Shown piece by piece: positions 42,536 through 50,852 of a stretch of DNA of 64,000 bases. Both the position numbers and the translations under genes were made by a program. Within the stretch, counting starts at the first letter, position 1, and each line of letters starts with the position of its first letter. The DNA is from Pseudomonadota bacterium (lineage in GTDB: Bacteria > Pseudomonadota > Gammaproteobacteria > Steroidobacterales > Steroidobacteraceae), in assembly GCA_016704655.1 (NCBI GenBank), contig JADIZR010000008.1, forward strand, positions 62,001-126,000. The letters are read 5' to 3'. Under the pieces are notes generated by a model that made no database searches, had not been told where the DNA came from, and worked only from the letters and a program-made list of their open reading frames with translations.

Positions 42536-44166
42536 TCCGCAGGGCCTCCTGCGTTCGTCGATTCGGCTAACTTCCACAACGCACGCTCGATTGAATCGGG
42601 CACAGTAGTGTCGACCGCAACGACGTGCCGCAGTTCTTCGCCGCTGAACGGTTCCCAGTAGGAAGGCTGTCGATCCAGTAACGCGACCGTGGCTTCCGAG
42701 GCGTCGGCGCCAGTGGCGGCCCGCCCGGCGACCCGTCGCTTGAGCACTTCGAGCGGCGCGACACAGTGGACGATCACGACCTCGGCTGCGTGCTCGCGCC
42801 CTGTCGCCAGGAAAAGTTCACGTTCATCACGCCGCAGGTTGGCTGCGTCGACGATGACGCTCTCGCGACCACGCAGGCAATTCGCGGCGCAAGCGCGCAA
42901 CCGTTGGTACGTGCGCGCATTGAAGCCGCGCGAATAGATGCCGGCGTCGGGCGCAGAGGCAGACGTGTCCAGGGGCTGTAATCCGGCGAGCCGCTTGCGT
43001 TCGACGTCCGAGCGCACGATCAACGCCGCGCAGGCTGCAGCAATGCGCCGGGCGAGCCACGTCTTGCCCGAGCCGGACAATCCCACCATCACGACCAGTC
43101 GGGGGCGCGGCCGCCCGATCTGCGCCACGGCCCAGTCCAGGTACTGGTGGGCAAGCGTCGTGGCTCCTGTCGCCCCTGCGGCTGCGCCGCGTGCCTGCTG
43201 GCCGCGCAGCGCAGCAACCTTGGCCCGCACCAGCGCGCGATAAAGTTCGAAGTAAGGTAGCAGCGCAACCGCCTCGAAATCGCCGGACGTCTCGAGCCAC
43301 GCCTGCAACGCCTCGCGCCGCAAATCAGTGCGGCCATGGACCGCGAGATCCATCGTCAGGAAAGCGAGATCGTTGGCGACGTCGATGAAGCGCAGCCCGG
43401 GATCGAACTCCAGGCCGTCGAAGGCAGCGAGCGTACCTTGCCAGCGCACTACGTTGCCGCAGTGCAGATCGCCGTGGCCTTCGCGGATCCGGCCGTCCTG
43501 CCGGCGTTGCAGCAGCAGCGGCCGGCCTGCTTCGAACAGCCGCTGCACGTGGCCGCGCAACTGCGCCAGCTGTTGCGCCTCGTCGCGGCCGGGCAGGTCC
43601 CGCGTGATCTCGGCGAAATTATCGAGCGTGATGCGGTGTACGCGTTCCGGTGTGCCGAAAGCGTCATCGCCGGTCGCGGTCGCTGCAGTCGCATGCATTT
43701 GTGCGATGCGCTGGCCGAATTCCTGCAGTTCGTGCGCCTCAACGTCGCCGGACTGCAGCAGCTGCGTCAGTTCGAGCCGCGGATCGAACTGCACCATCCG
43801 CAGCGCGTGCTCGAAAGGCGGGGCGTCGGTGGCGCCGACGCGGGGTGCAGCGGGCGTTCCCGTGATCGGCACGACGTCGACGTACAGCCCCGGCGCGTGA
43901 CGCCGGTTCAAGCGCAGCTCTTCGCGGCAGAATTCAAAACGACGTTCGGCCGTCGAATAGTCGATGAAACTGAGCCGCAACGGTTTCTTCACCTTGTAGG
44001 CGAAGGGCCCGGTCAGGAACACCCAGGAGACGTGGGTCTCGATGCAGGTCACGGGTCCAGGCACGGCGTGCAGGGTCGAATAGGCAGCCGGATCCTGCAT
44101 CGCGGCGGCGAAGTCGACCTGTGCTGCGGGAGCATCGAGCGCAGAGTTGTATTGGCTGGCGTTCAC
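42532..44166 (-). CDS. Fusion of aminoglycoside-phosphotransferase-like domain and P-loop kinase domain
   Basis: 544 aa from GTG at 44166; a GTG at 44214 and an ATG at 44100 are alternatives. The N-terminal half is an APH-like fold: HVSWVFLTGPFAYKVKKPLR, then REGHGDLHCGNVVRW (catalytic HGDxxxxN) and FDGLEFDPGLRFIDVANDLAFL. The C-terminal half is an AAA_33-type P-loop kinase: VVMVGLSGSGKTWLARRIA, then RSDVERKRLAG and VIVDAANLRRDERELF. This two-domain architecture is widespread in proteobacteria, but its substrate is not established. It overlaps the symporter gene tail-to-tail and is divergent from hpf. Confidence 0.88.
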   Translation of the reverse strand: MNASQYNSALDAPAAQVDFAAAMQDPAAYSTLHAVPGPVTCIETHVSWVFLTGPFAYKVKKPLRLSFIDYSTAERRFEFCREELRLNRRHAPGLYVDVVPITGTPAAPRVGATDAPPFEHALRMVQFDPRLELTQLLQSGDVEAHELQEFGQRIAQMHATAATATGDDAFGTPERVHRITLDNFAEITRDLPGRDEAQQLAQLRGHVQRLFEAGRPLLLQRRQDGRIREGHGDLHCGNVVRWQGTLAAFDGLEFDPGLRFIDVANDLAFLTMDLAVHGRTDLRREALQAWLETSGDFEAVALLPYFELYRALVRAKVAALRGQQARGAAAGATGATTLAHQYLDWAVAQIGRPRPRLVVMVGLSGSGKTWLARRIAAACAALIVRSDVERKRLAGLQPLDTSASAPDAGIYSRGFNARTYQRLRACAANCLRGRESVIVDAANLRRDERELFLATGREHAAEVVIVHCVAPLEVLKRRVAGRAATGADASEATVALLDRQPSYWEPFSGEELRHVVAVDTTVPDSIERALWKLAESTNAGGPAD

Positions 44167-44315
44167 GCGAGATTCGGCTCTCGACGGGCGCTCCGGGCAG
44201 TGTACTCTTGCCACCTGTACGCCGGGTCCCTGCGATCAATACTGATGGTCCGCGGGCCCCGTGGCTCGACAATGAAAACGTCAACCAGGACCATCCAGCA
44301 GAGGGACTCAGCATC

Positions 44316-44672
44316 GTGACAATCCCTGTCCAGATCACTTTCAGGCACATGGAAAGCTCCCCGGCCGTCGAGACCCGCGTGCGCGAGCTCACGGATCACC
44401 TCGGCACTTTCAGCGACCGTATCCAGTCCTGCCGCATCGTGGTGGATTCACCGCATCGACACCACCACCAGGGCAAGGTCTTCAACGTCAAGGTTCAGCT
44501 CTCGCTCCCGGGCGGCGACGTCGTCGTCGACATGGAGCGCCCCGATCGTGACGGGCACGAGGACGTGTACGTCGTCCTGCGTGATGCGTTCGATGCCGCA
44601 CGCCGCCAGCTGCAGCAGCGCATGTCCGCACTGCGCGGTGAGCCGTCGCTGCGTGAAAAGCCGGTCGTCTGA
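44316..44672 (+). CDS. hpf: HPF/RaiA-family ribosome hibernation factor
   Basis: 118 aa from GTG with GAGGGA 7-12 nt upstream. VTIPVQITFRHMESSPAVET, VRELTDHLGTFSDRIQSCRIVVDSPH and LPGGDVVVDMERPDRDGHEDVYVVLRDAFDAARRQLQ match the sigma-54-modulation/HPF domain, which binds the decoding centre of 30S subunits in resting cells. The C-terminus is short (no long-HPF dimerisation domain). It is followed 39 nt later by a PRPP synthetase paralogue. Confidence 0.85.
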   Translation: MTIPVQITFRHMESSPAVETRVRELTDHLGTFSDRIQSCRIVVDSPHRHHHQGKVFNVKVQLSLPGGDVVVDMERPDRDGHEDVYVVLRDAFDAARRQLQQRMSALRGEPSLREKPVV

Positions 44673-44711
44673 CCGGCCCGACCCAGGCGGCGCAGTGCCC
44701 CTGACATCGTG

Positions 44712-45719
44712 ATGGATCCTGCGCCGCTGCTCTTCGCGCCGCTTGCGTCGCGCGCCTTCGGCGAGCGCGTCGCCGCGTGCCTGGGCGTACCGCTCGCGCC
44801 ACTCGAGGAGCGCGACTACGAAGGGGGCGAGCACAAATCCAGGCCACTGGGCAGCGTCCGCGGGCGCGTCGTCTACGTGATCCAGTCACTGAGTGGCGAC
44901 GAGGCGGGCAGCGCCAACGATCGGTTCTGCCGCGTCCTGTTCCTGGTCGCGGCACTAAAGGACGCCGGCGCCGCGCGCGTCACGGCCTGCCTGCCGTACA
45001 TCGCTTATTCGCGCAAGGACCGTCGCACCAAGGAGCGTGATCCGGTCAACTCGCGTTACATCGCGCAGTTGCTGGAAGCCGTGGGCGTCGATCACGTGAT
45101 GGTGATGGACGTGCACAATGTCGCGGCGTTCGAAAACGCGTTCCGCTGCAGCGTCGACCTGCTCGAGGCCGCGCCGCTGCTTGCGGACAAGGTCGTCGAA
45201 CAGGCGGGCGGGCATCCCGTGACCATCGTGTCGCCGGATTTTGGTGGTGCCAAACGTGCGCAGCGCGTACAGGAACTCGTCGCCGTGCGCACGGGTGCTC
45301 CAGTCGATTTCGCCGTCCTCGAGAAGCGCCGCGACAACGGCGGAGTGAGTGGCGACCTCATCATCGGGCGGGTGACCGGCCGGCACGCCGTTGTGGTCGA
45401 CGACCTGATCAGTGCCGGCACGACGATCCTGCGTGCGGTACAGGCGTGCCGCGCGGCGGGCGCGCTTTCGGTTACTGCTTTTGCGACGCATGGTGTTTTT
45501 GCGCCGGGCGCCGAGCGGCTGCTCGGGCCGGGCGGGCCCGATTATCTGTACGTCACGGACACGCTGCTGCCCACGCGACTTGCGTCTCCTGTGGGGAGCG
45601 CCGCAAAGCTGGTCGTCCTGCCGGCATCGGGGCTGTTTGCAGAGGCTCTGCGCCGAATCGGGGCAGGCGAGTCCGTCGTGGCACTGCGCGAAATGGAGCG
45701 CAGGCCTCCTGCACTTTGA
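44712..45719 (+). CDS. Second, divergent ribose-phosphate pyrophosphokinase
   Basis: 335 aa. It has both halves of a PRPP synthetase: ERDYEGGEHKSRPLGSVRGRVVYVIQSL, LPYIAYSRKDRRTKERDPVNSRYIAQLLE, VMDVHNVAAFENAF, IVSPDFGGAKRAQ and the PRPP loop HAVVVDDLISAGTT. Compared with the main Prs it has DVHN for DLHA, KDRRTKERD in place of QDRRPRATR, and a shortened regulatory flag region, so allosteric control or substrate may differ. Such paralogues occur in many proteobacteria without assigned physiology. A GTG one codon before the chosen ATG is possible. Confidence 0.87.
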   Translation: MDPAPLLFAPLASRAFGERVAACLGVPLAPLEERDYEGGEHKSRPLGSVRGRVVYVIQSLSGDEAGSANDRFCRVLFLVAALKDAGAARVTACLPYIAYSRKDRRTKERDPVNSRYIAQLLEAVGVDHVMVMDVHNVAAFENAFRCSVDLLEAAPLLADKVVEQAGGHPVTIVSPDFGGAKRAQRVQELVAVRTGAPVDFAVLEKRRDNGGVSGDLIIGRVTGRHAVVVDDLISAGTTILRAVQACRAAGALSVTAFATHGVFAPGAERLLGPGGPDYLYVTDTLLPTRLASPVGSAAKLVVLPASGLFAEALRRIGAGESVVALREMERRPPAL

Positions 45720-45783
45720 GCGCCAACCCATGGGTACTTGTTAACCTCTCGCGTGTAACTCAGCGGACTGCGGAGCGCACTTC

Positions 45784-46164
45784 ATGAACGCAACCCTTGG
45801 CCCCGCCGTAGTGACGGTCGACGCCGCGTCAGGCGCTGAAGAAAAGCTTGAACTCGATCCGGCACGGCTGACCGCCGGCAGCCCGATGCCCGAGCAATTC
45901 GTGCGCAATGCCTATACAGACACCAGCGGCCGGTTCTTCGCCGGCATCTGGCGCAGTAGCGTCGGGGCCTGGCGGGTGACCTATACGGAGAACGAACTGT
46001 GCGTCCTGACCGCCGGTCGCATCCGCATCACCGATGACCACGGCCGGCAATGGACCTACGGGCCGGGCGACAGCTTTGTCATGCCTGCAGGCTTCGCCGG
46101 ACTCTGGGAGGTGCTGGAATCCGCGCAGAAGTTTTACGCCATCTACGAGCCCCCATCGTCCTGA
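45784..46164 (+). CDS. Small single-domain cupin protein
   Basis: 126 aa. Cupin fold of the DUF861/EutQ-like type: FFAGIWRSSVGAWRVTYTENELCVLTAGRIRITDDHGRQWTYGPGDSFVMPAGFAGLWEVLE. The usual His ligands are largely replaced (YTENELCVLTAG), so it may bind a small molecule without catalytic metal. Function unknown. It is 64 nt after the PRPP synthetase paralogue and probably a separate unit. Confidence 0.8.
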   Translation: MNATLGPAVVTVDAASGAEEKLELDPARLTAGSPMPEQFVRNAYTDTSGRFFAGIWRSSVGAWRVTYTENELCVLTAGRIRITDDHGRQWTYGPGDSFVMPAGFAGLWEVLESAQKFYAIYEPPSS

Positions 46165-46250
46165 ACCAACCAGGTGCGCCGGGATCGTTCGGTGCGTCTC
46201 GCCGGTGCACGGAACTGGGGCAACCCCGCGCCAGTACAAGTGTTTTCGAA

Positions 46251-46266
46251 TGGCACGCTTCCTGCA
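46251..46266 (+). promoter_or_regulatory. Near-consensus sigma-54 promoter of the porin gene
   Basis: TGGCACGCTTCCTGCA matches the RpoN consensus TGGCACG-N4-TTGCW at every fixed position except one T, with correct GG/GC spacing. It lies about 120 nt before the porin ATG, leaving a leader of roughly 109 nt. No enhancer-binding site was identified. Confidence 0.6.
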
Positions 46267-46386
46267 TTGCAAGAGGCCGAACCGCGTTTCCGCGGGCGTT
46301 CGTTCTGAAAACGTGTCGCCTCTGCTACACTTGCGGTGAAGTTCGTTAAATAAGTGTTGTTGTTAGGCAACAAAGAGGTACCCGAA

Positions 46387-47094
46387 ATGAAATTGACCCA
46401 TAGCCTGGCCGCGGTGGCACTCGCGCTGACCGCGTTCGCTGCGCAGGCGGAAGTGACCGGTAATGCGGCGGTGGTCAGTGATTACAACTGGCGCGGCATC
46501 ACCCAGACCTCGCAGGATCCTGCGTTGCAGGCTGGCATCGATTACGCGCATGAAAGCGGCTTCTACCTCGGCGCCTGGGGCAGCAACGTCGATTTCGGCG
46601 ACTGCTGCGACGAGAACGTCGAAATCGACGTCTATACCGGTTTCCGCGGCGGCGATGCCGTCACCTGGGATGTCGGCCTCATCTACTACACCTATCCGGG
46701 CGCCGATGACATCGACTTCCCCGAGATCTATGTCGGTCTCGGCTGGGAATGGCTGAGCGGCAAGGTCTGGTACTCGAACGACTTCGGCAATTCGGACGAG
46801 TCGGCGTTCTACTACGAAGCCAACGCAGCGTATGAGCTGCCGGCCAACTTCGGCGTGAACGCACACGTCGGCTACAGCGACGGCGACGCTATCGATCTGT
46901 TTTATGAAGACAGTTACATGGACTGGGCGATCGGCGTCACCTACGACTGGAGCAACTTCACGTTCGGGCTCAAGTACGCCGACGGCAGCGACCTGAGCGT
47001 GCTGGACGGCACGCCGGACGACGTGAGCAGCAGCGAAGGCGTGGCGATTTTCTCCATTTCCACCAGCTTCCCCTGGTCGAACGGCGAGGAATAA
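46387..47094 (+). CDS. TorF-family putative porin
   Basis: 235 aa. Signal peptide MKLTHSLAAVALALTAFAAQ followed by A and mature EVTGNAAVVSDYNWRGITQT. The NWRGITQTSQDPALQAGIDY motif and alternating aromatic beta-strands (FYLGAWGSNVDF, WDVGLIYYTYPG, YVGLGWEWLSGKVWYSNDFG) are those of the TorF/TIGR02001 outer-membrane family. The C-terminus FSISTSFPWSNGEE departs from the usual terminal aromatic. AAAGAGG precedes the ATG. Expression may depend on sigma-54 (site at 46251), which would suggest a nitrogen-related role, and a strong terminator follows. Confidence 0.9.
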   Translation: MKLTHSLAAVALALTAFAAQAEVTGNAAVVSDYNWRGITQTSQDPALQAGIDYAHESGFYLGAWGSNVDFGDCCDENVEIDVYTGFRGGDAVTWDVGLIYYTYPGADDIDFPEIYVGLGWEWLSGKVWYSNDFGNSDESAFYYEANAAYELPANFGVNAHVGYSDGDAIDLFYEDSYMDWAIGVTYDWSNFTFGLKYADGSDLSVLDGTPDDVSSSEGVAIFSISTSFPWSNGEE

Positions 47095-47126
47095 GACGCA
47101 CGCACGCTTAGCGCGCTCGTCCGCAA

Positions 47127-47164
47127 AAACGCCCGGTCTCCGCGAGGAGGCCGGGCGTTTTTTC
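47127..47164 (+). terminator. Rho-independent terminator of the porin gene
   Basis: AAACGCCCGG and CCGGGCGTTT pair, with an inner CTCC/GGAG stem and GCGA loop, followed by a run of T. The stem starts about 33 nt after the porin stop. Confidence 0.93.
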
Positions 47165-47182
47165 TGTAGGGGATAGGCGAAA

Positions 47183-47271
47183 TTGGGGACGCTCACCTAT
47201 TACTCACCTATTACTCACCTATTACTGAAAGCAGGTTGAGTAATAGGTGAGTAATAGGTGAGCGTCCCCAA
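47183..47271. repeat. REP-like long palindrome, core GGGGACGCTCACC
   Basis: Two arms of about 36 nt (47183-47218 and 47236-47271) are almost perfect inverse copies; each starts TTGGGGACGCTCACCTATTA and continues with tandem CTCACCTATTA units. The spacer is only 17 nt, so the whole element can form a long hairpin. It shares the core with the 7342-7440 element. Tandem ACTTCCCCA units follow to about 47290. Confidence 0.85.
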
Positions 47272-47312
47272 CTTCCCCAACTTCCCCAACCCTTATCCCC
47301 TTGCGCCTGGCG

Positions 47313-48641
47313 TCAGCCAATCTCCTTCAGCACGTCGCCGAGGATCCCGAACACCTGATCGATGTGCTGTTGCTCGATGATCAGCGGCGGTGACATCGCA
47401 ACGATGTCGCCCGTGACTCGAATCAGCAGTCCCTGCTCGAACGCCCGCACGAACGTGTTGTAGCCGCGCAGGCCAGGCTTGCCCGGAATCGGGTCGAGTT
47501 CGACCGCGCCGATCAGGCCGAGGTTGCGCAGGTCGATCACGTGCGGCAGGCCCCGCAGCGAGTGCACGCCGTCGGCCCAGTAAGCCGCCATTTCGTTCGC
47601 GCGCGTGAGCAGGCCTTCCTTACGATAGATTTCCTGCGTCGCGATGCCCGCGGCGCAGGCGACCGGGTGCGCGGAATACGTGTAGCCGTGAAAGAGTTCG
47701 ATGGCGCCTTCCGGACCCTGCATGAAGGCGTCGTAGATCTGGTCGCTCGCCGCGACTGCGCCCATTGGCACCGCGCCGTTCGTGAGGCCCTTGGCCATCG
47801 TGATCATGTCCGGCTGGACGCCGAAGAACGAGGTGCCGAACGGCGAACCGAGCCGGCCGAATCCCGTGATGACTTCGTCGAAGATCAGCAGGATGCCGTG
47901 CCTGGTGCAGATGCTGCGCAGGCGCTCGAGGTAACCCTTCGGCGGGATCAGCACGCCCGTGGAGCCCGCGACGGGCTCGACGATCACAGCCGCGATGTTG
48001 CTTGCATCGTGCAGCGCGACGATACGCTCGAGTTCATCCGCCAGGTTGGCGCCGTGCTCCGGCACGCCGCGCGTGTAGGCATTCTTCGCCAGGTCGTGCG
48101 TGTGCGGCAGGTGATCGACGCCGGGCAGCATCGACCCGAACCACTTGCGGTTGTTGACCATGCCGCCGACGGAGATGCCGCCGAAACCGACGCCGTGGTA
48201 ACCCCGCTCGCGGCCGATGAAACGGGTGCGTGACGCCTCACCGCGCGCACGGTGATAGGCGAGCGCGATCTTGAGCGCCGTGTCGACCGACTCGGAGCCG
48301 GAATTCGTGAAGAACACGTGCCCCATGTCCTGCGGTAACCAGCTCGCCACCTCGTTCGCCAGCTGGAACGCGGCTGGGTGGCCCATCTGGAAGGGCGGCG
48401 CGTACTCCATCGTCGCGATCTGCCTGGCTACCGCCTCGCTGATTTCACGGCGACCGTGGCCAGCATTGACGCACCACAGACCGGCTACGGCATCGAGGAT
48501 CGGCCGGCCGTCAGGCGTCCAGTAGTGCATGCCCTCGGCTTTCGCCAGCATCCGGGGATTGGCCTTGAACTGGCGGTTCGCCGTGAACGGCATCCAGAAG
48601 GCTTCCATTTCGTCGCGGTGCAGCGCTGCGGGGGCGGTCAT
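47313..48641 (-). CDS. Class III omega-amino acid:pyruvate aminotransferase
   Basis: 442 aa. PLP enzyme. FTNSGSESVDTALKIAL, the PLP-ring Asp in LLIFDEVITGFGRLG and the Schiff-base Lys in ITMAKGLTNGAVPMGA are visible; FWMPFTANRQFK at the N-terminus is typical of the beta-alanine/omega-amino acid:pyruvate group. It could deaminate GABA, beta-alanine or polyamine-derived amines. The start is MTAPAALHRDE at 48641; the frame runs on upstream across the promoter and regulator only as a shadow. It is divergent from the PuuR-like regulator. Confidence 0.92.
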   Translation of the reverse strand: MTAPAALHRDEMEAFWMPFTANRQFKANPRMLAKAEGMHYWTPDGRPILDAVAGLWCVNAGHGRREISEAVARQIATMEYAPPFQMGHPAAFQLANEVASWLPQDMGHVFFTNSGSESVDTALKIALAYHRARGEASRTRFIGRERGYHGVGFGGISVGGMVNNRKWFGSMLPGVDHLPHTHDLAKNAYTRGVPEHGANLADELERIVALHDASNIAAVIVEPVAGSTGVLIPPKGYLERLRSICTRHGILLIFDEVITGFGRLGSPFGTSFFGVQPDMITMAKGLTNGAVPMGAVAASDQIYDAFMQGPEGAIELFHGYTYSAHPVACAAGIATQEIYRKEGLLTRANEMAAYWADGVHSLRGLPHVIDLRNLGLIGAVELDPIPGKPGLRGYNTFVRAFEQGLLIRVTGDIVAMSPPLIIEQQHIDQVFGILGDVLKEIG

Positions 48642-48674
48642 GGCGGGGTTCCCGATTGGTGGTGTAAGCGCCCG

Positions 48675-48703
48675 ATGATAAGAAAAATTGACACTTGGCT
48701 CAA
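48675..48703 (-). promoter_or_regulatory. Promoter of the aminotransferase gene
   Basis: Minus-strand TTGAGC, 17 nt, TATCAT, ending about 33 nt before the ATG. It overlaps the divergent puuR promoter, so one bound regulator could control both. Confidence 0.55.
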
Positions 48704-48716
48704 TTGACCGTGAAAT
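48688..48716 (+). promoter_or_regulatory. Promoter and likely operator of the PuuR-like regulator
   Basis: TTGACA, 17 nt, TGAAAT on the plus strand. AATTGAC occurs twice in direct orientation (48686-48692 and 48702-48708), 16 nt apart, across both divergent promoters, which is a plausible autoregulator binding site. The binding claim is inference. Confidence 0.5.
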
Positions 48717-48759
48717 TCGCCCTGTTTCGGGCCCATGTGTGCAGGATATTGAACACCCC

Positions 48760-49317
48760 GTGAGCGAGATCAGTATCGACGTCGGCGCCCACCTGCGCGC
48801 CGTGCGCACCATGTACGGCCTCTCGCAGCGCGAGTTGGCGAAGCGCGCCGGCGTGACCAACGGGCTCATCTCGCTGATCGAGCAGAACCGCGTCAGCCCG
48901 TCCGTCAGCTCGCTGAAGAAGGTGCTCGACGGCATCCCGATGTCGCTGGCCGAATTCTTCACCCTCGATTTCGCGGCGAGTCCGCAGGTGTTCTTCCAGG
49001 GCGACGAGTTGCCGGTCATGGGCGACCGCTCGGTGACCTTCAAGCTGGTCGCGTCGCGCCGGCCCAACCGGGCCATGGCCGTGCTGCACGAGCACTACGC
49101 GCCGGGTGCCGACACCGGCGCCGACATGCTGCGGCACAAGGGCGAAGAGGGCGGGGTGGTCGTGAGTGGCCGTATCGAACTCACCGTCGGCGCCGAAACC
49201 CGGCAGCTCGGTCCCGGCGATGCCTATTACTTCTCCAGCGCGATCCCGCACCGCTTCCGTAACACCGGCACCGAGCCGTGCGAGATCATTTCGGCCAACA
49301 CGCCACCGACCTTCTGA
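48760..49317 (+). CDS. puuR: PuuR-like transcriptional regulator (XRE-cupin)
   Basis: 185 aa from GTG. The N-terminal helix-turn-helix is LRAVRTMYGLSQRELAKRAGVTNGLISLIEQNRVSPSVSSLKKVLDGIPMSLAEFF. The C-terminal cupin domain is HEHYAPGADTGADMLRHKGEEGGVVVSGRIELTVGAETRQLGPGDAYYFSSAIPHRFRN. This is the PuuR arrangement, in which putrescine relieves repression of catabolic genes. A TTG-initiated extension to 48688 is possible but would include the promoter. It is followed 26 nt later by puuC and probably controls both divergent units. Confidence 0.88.
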   Translation: MSEISIDVGAHLRAVRTMYGLSQRELAKRAGVTNGLISLIEQNRVSPSVSSLKKVLDGIPMSLAEFFTLDFAASPQVFFQGDELPVMGDRSVTFKLVASRRPNRAMAVLHEHYAPGADTGADMLRHKGEEGGVVVSGRIELTVGAETRQLGPGDAYYFSSAIPHRFRNTGTEPCEIISANTPPTF

Positions 49318-49343
49318 AACGGCGACAATAACAGCGAAGTCCC

Positions 49344-50852
49344 ATGAACCAGACAGCCACTCTCACCGCGCAGGACTGGCGCGCCCGCGCCACGGCGCTC
49401 GCCATCAACGGCCATGCCTTCATTGATGGCCGCTACGTCGACGCCGCGAGCGGCGAGACGTTCGACGACGTCACGCCGATCGATGGCCGCGTGATCGCGC
49501 GCGTTGCGTCGACCGACAAGGCGGACGTCGAGCGCGCCGTGGCCGCCGCACGCCGGGCATTCGACAGCGGTGTCTGGTCGAGGCAGCCGCCGCGCGAGCG
49601 CAAACGCGTGCTGCAGCGCTTCGCCGAACTGATCCTCGCGCACCGCGACGAGCTGGCGCTGCTCGAGACGCTGGACATGGGTAAACCCATCTCCGACAGC
49701 CTGGCCGTGGATATTCCGGCCACGGCGCGGTGCATCGCCTGGTATGCCGAAGCCGTCGACAAGGTGTACGACGAAGTCGCACCGACTGCGCACGACCAGC
49801 TGGCGCTCATCACGCGTGAGCCGATTGGCGTCGTCGCCGCGATCGTGCCGTGGAATTTCCCGCTGATCATGGCCGCGTGGAAAATCGGCCCCGCGCTTGC
49901 TGCCGGCAATTCGTTCATCCTCAAGCCGTCCGAGAAGTCGCCGCTGTCCGCGATTCGCCTCGCGGCCCTGGCCGCTGAAGCCGGCATTCCCGACGGCGTG
50001 TTCAACGTACTGCCGGGTTACGGTCACACGGCGGGTCAGGCACTGGCGCTGCACATGGACGTCGACTGCATCGGCTTCACCGGCTCGACGCGCACCGGCA
50101 AGCTCATGCTGCAGTACTCGGGCCAGTCGAACATGAAGCGCGTCTGGCTCGAATGCGGCGGCAAGTCGCCGAACATCATCCTGGCCGACTGCCCCGACCT
50201 CGACCGCGCGGCGGCGACCGCGGCCGGCGCAATCTTTTTCAACCAGGGCGAGATGTGCACGGCGGCGTCGCGCCTCATCATCGAGGAGAGCGTGCGTGAC
50301 CGCGTGCTCGAGAAAGTCGTCGAGGCGAGCCGGGCGATGCAGCCGGGCGATCCGCTCGATCCCGCGACGCGCATGGGCGCCATCGTCGACGAGATACAGA
50401 CCAGGACCGTGCTCGGCTACATCGACTCCGGCATAGCGGAAGGCGCGGCTGTGCTGACGGGCGGCCAGCGCGTGCTCGAGCAAACGGGCGGCTGCTACAT
50501 CGGCCCGACGGTCTTTGCGAACGTGAAGACCGACATGCGCATCGCGCGCGAAGAAATCTTCGGCCCGGTGCTGGCCGCCATCACCGTGAAAGATGCCGAG
50601 GAGGCCGTGCGCGTCGGCAACGGCGTCGAGTACGGCCTGGCAGCGGCGGTGTGGACCCGTGACATTGGCAAGGCGCATCGTATCGCGAAGGCGCTCCGCG
50701 CCGGCATGGTCTACGTCAACTGCTACGACGCCGACGACATCACCGTGCCCTTCGGCGGCTTCAAGCAATCGGGAACCGGCCGCGACAAGTCGCTGCACGC
50801 ATTCGACAAGTACACTGAGCTCAAGACGACCTGGATCGACCTTTCGCAATGA
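49344..50852 (+). CDS. puuC: Gamma-glutamyl-gamma-aminobutyraldehyde dehydrogenase
   Basis: 502 aa NAD(P)-dependent aldehyde dehydrogenase. AAIVPWNFPLIMAAWKIGPALAAGNSFILKPSEKSPLSAI, IGFTGSTRTGKLML, the catalytic Glu in VWLECGGKSPNII and the catalytic Cys in FFNQGEMCTAASRL are present. DGRYVDAASGETFDDVTPIDGRVIARVA at the N-terminus matches PuuC and related enzymes. In the Puu pathway it oxidises gamma-Glu-gamma-aminobutyraldehyde to gamma-Glu-GABA. Its stop overlaps the next start (ATGA). Confidence 0.9.
   Translation: MNQTATLTAQDWRARATALAINGHAFIDGRYVDAASGETFDDVTPIDGRVIARVASTDKADVERAVAAARRAFDSGVWSRQPPRERKRVLQRFAELILAHRDELALLETLDMGKPISDSLAVDIPATARCIAWYAEAVDKVYDEVAPTAHDQLALITREPIGVVAAIVPWNFPLIMAAWKIGPALAAGNSFILKPSEKSPLSAIRLAALAAEAGIPDGVFNVLPGYGHTAGQALALHMDVDCIGFTGSTRTGKLMLQYSGQSNMKRVWLECGGKSPNIILADCPDLDRAAATAAGAIFFNQGEMCTAASRLIIEESVRDRVLEKVVEASRAMQPGDPLDPATRMGAIVDEIQTRTVLGYIDSGIAEGAAVLTGGQRVLEQTGGCYIGPTVFANVKTDMRIAREEIFGPVLAAITVKDAEEAVRVGNGVEYGLAAAVWTRDIGKAHRIAKALRAGMVYVNCYDADDITVPFGGFKQSGTGRDKSLHAFDKYTELKTTWIDLSQ

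Noticed and set aside
41011..42570. 519-codon plus-strand frame overlapping the symporter
   Set aside because: Arg/Gly/Ala-rich shadow in another frame; the symporter frame has all transporter motifs.
44121..44315. N-terminal extension of the hibernation factor
   Set aside because: It would cover the divergent promoter and has no HPF similarity; GTG at 44316 has a good ribosome-binding site.
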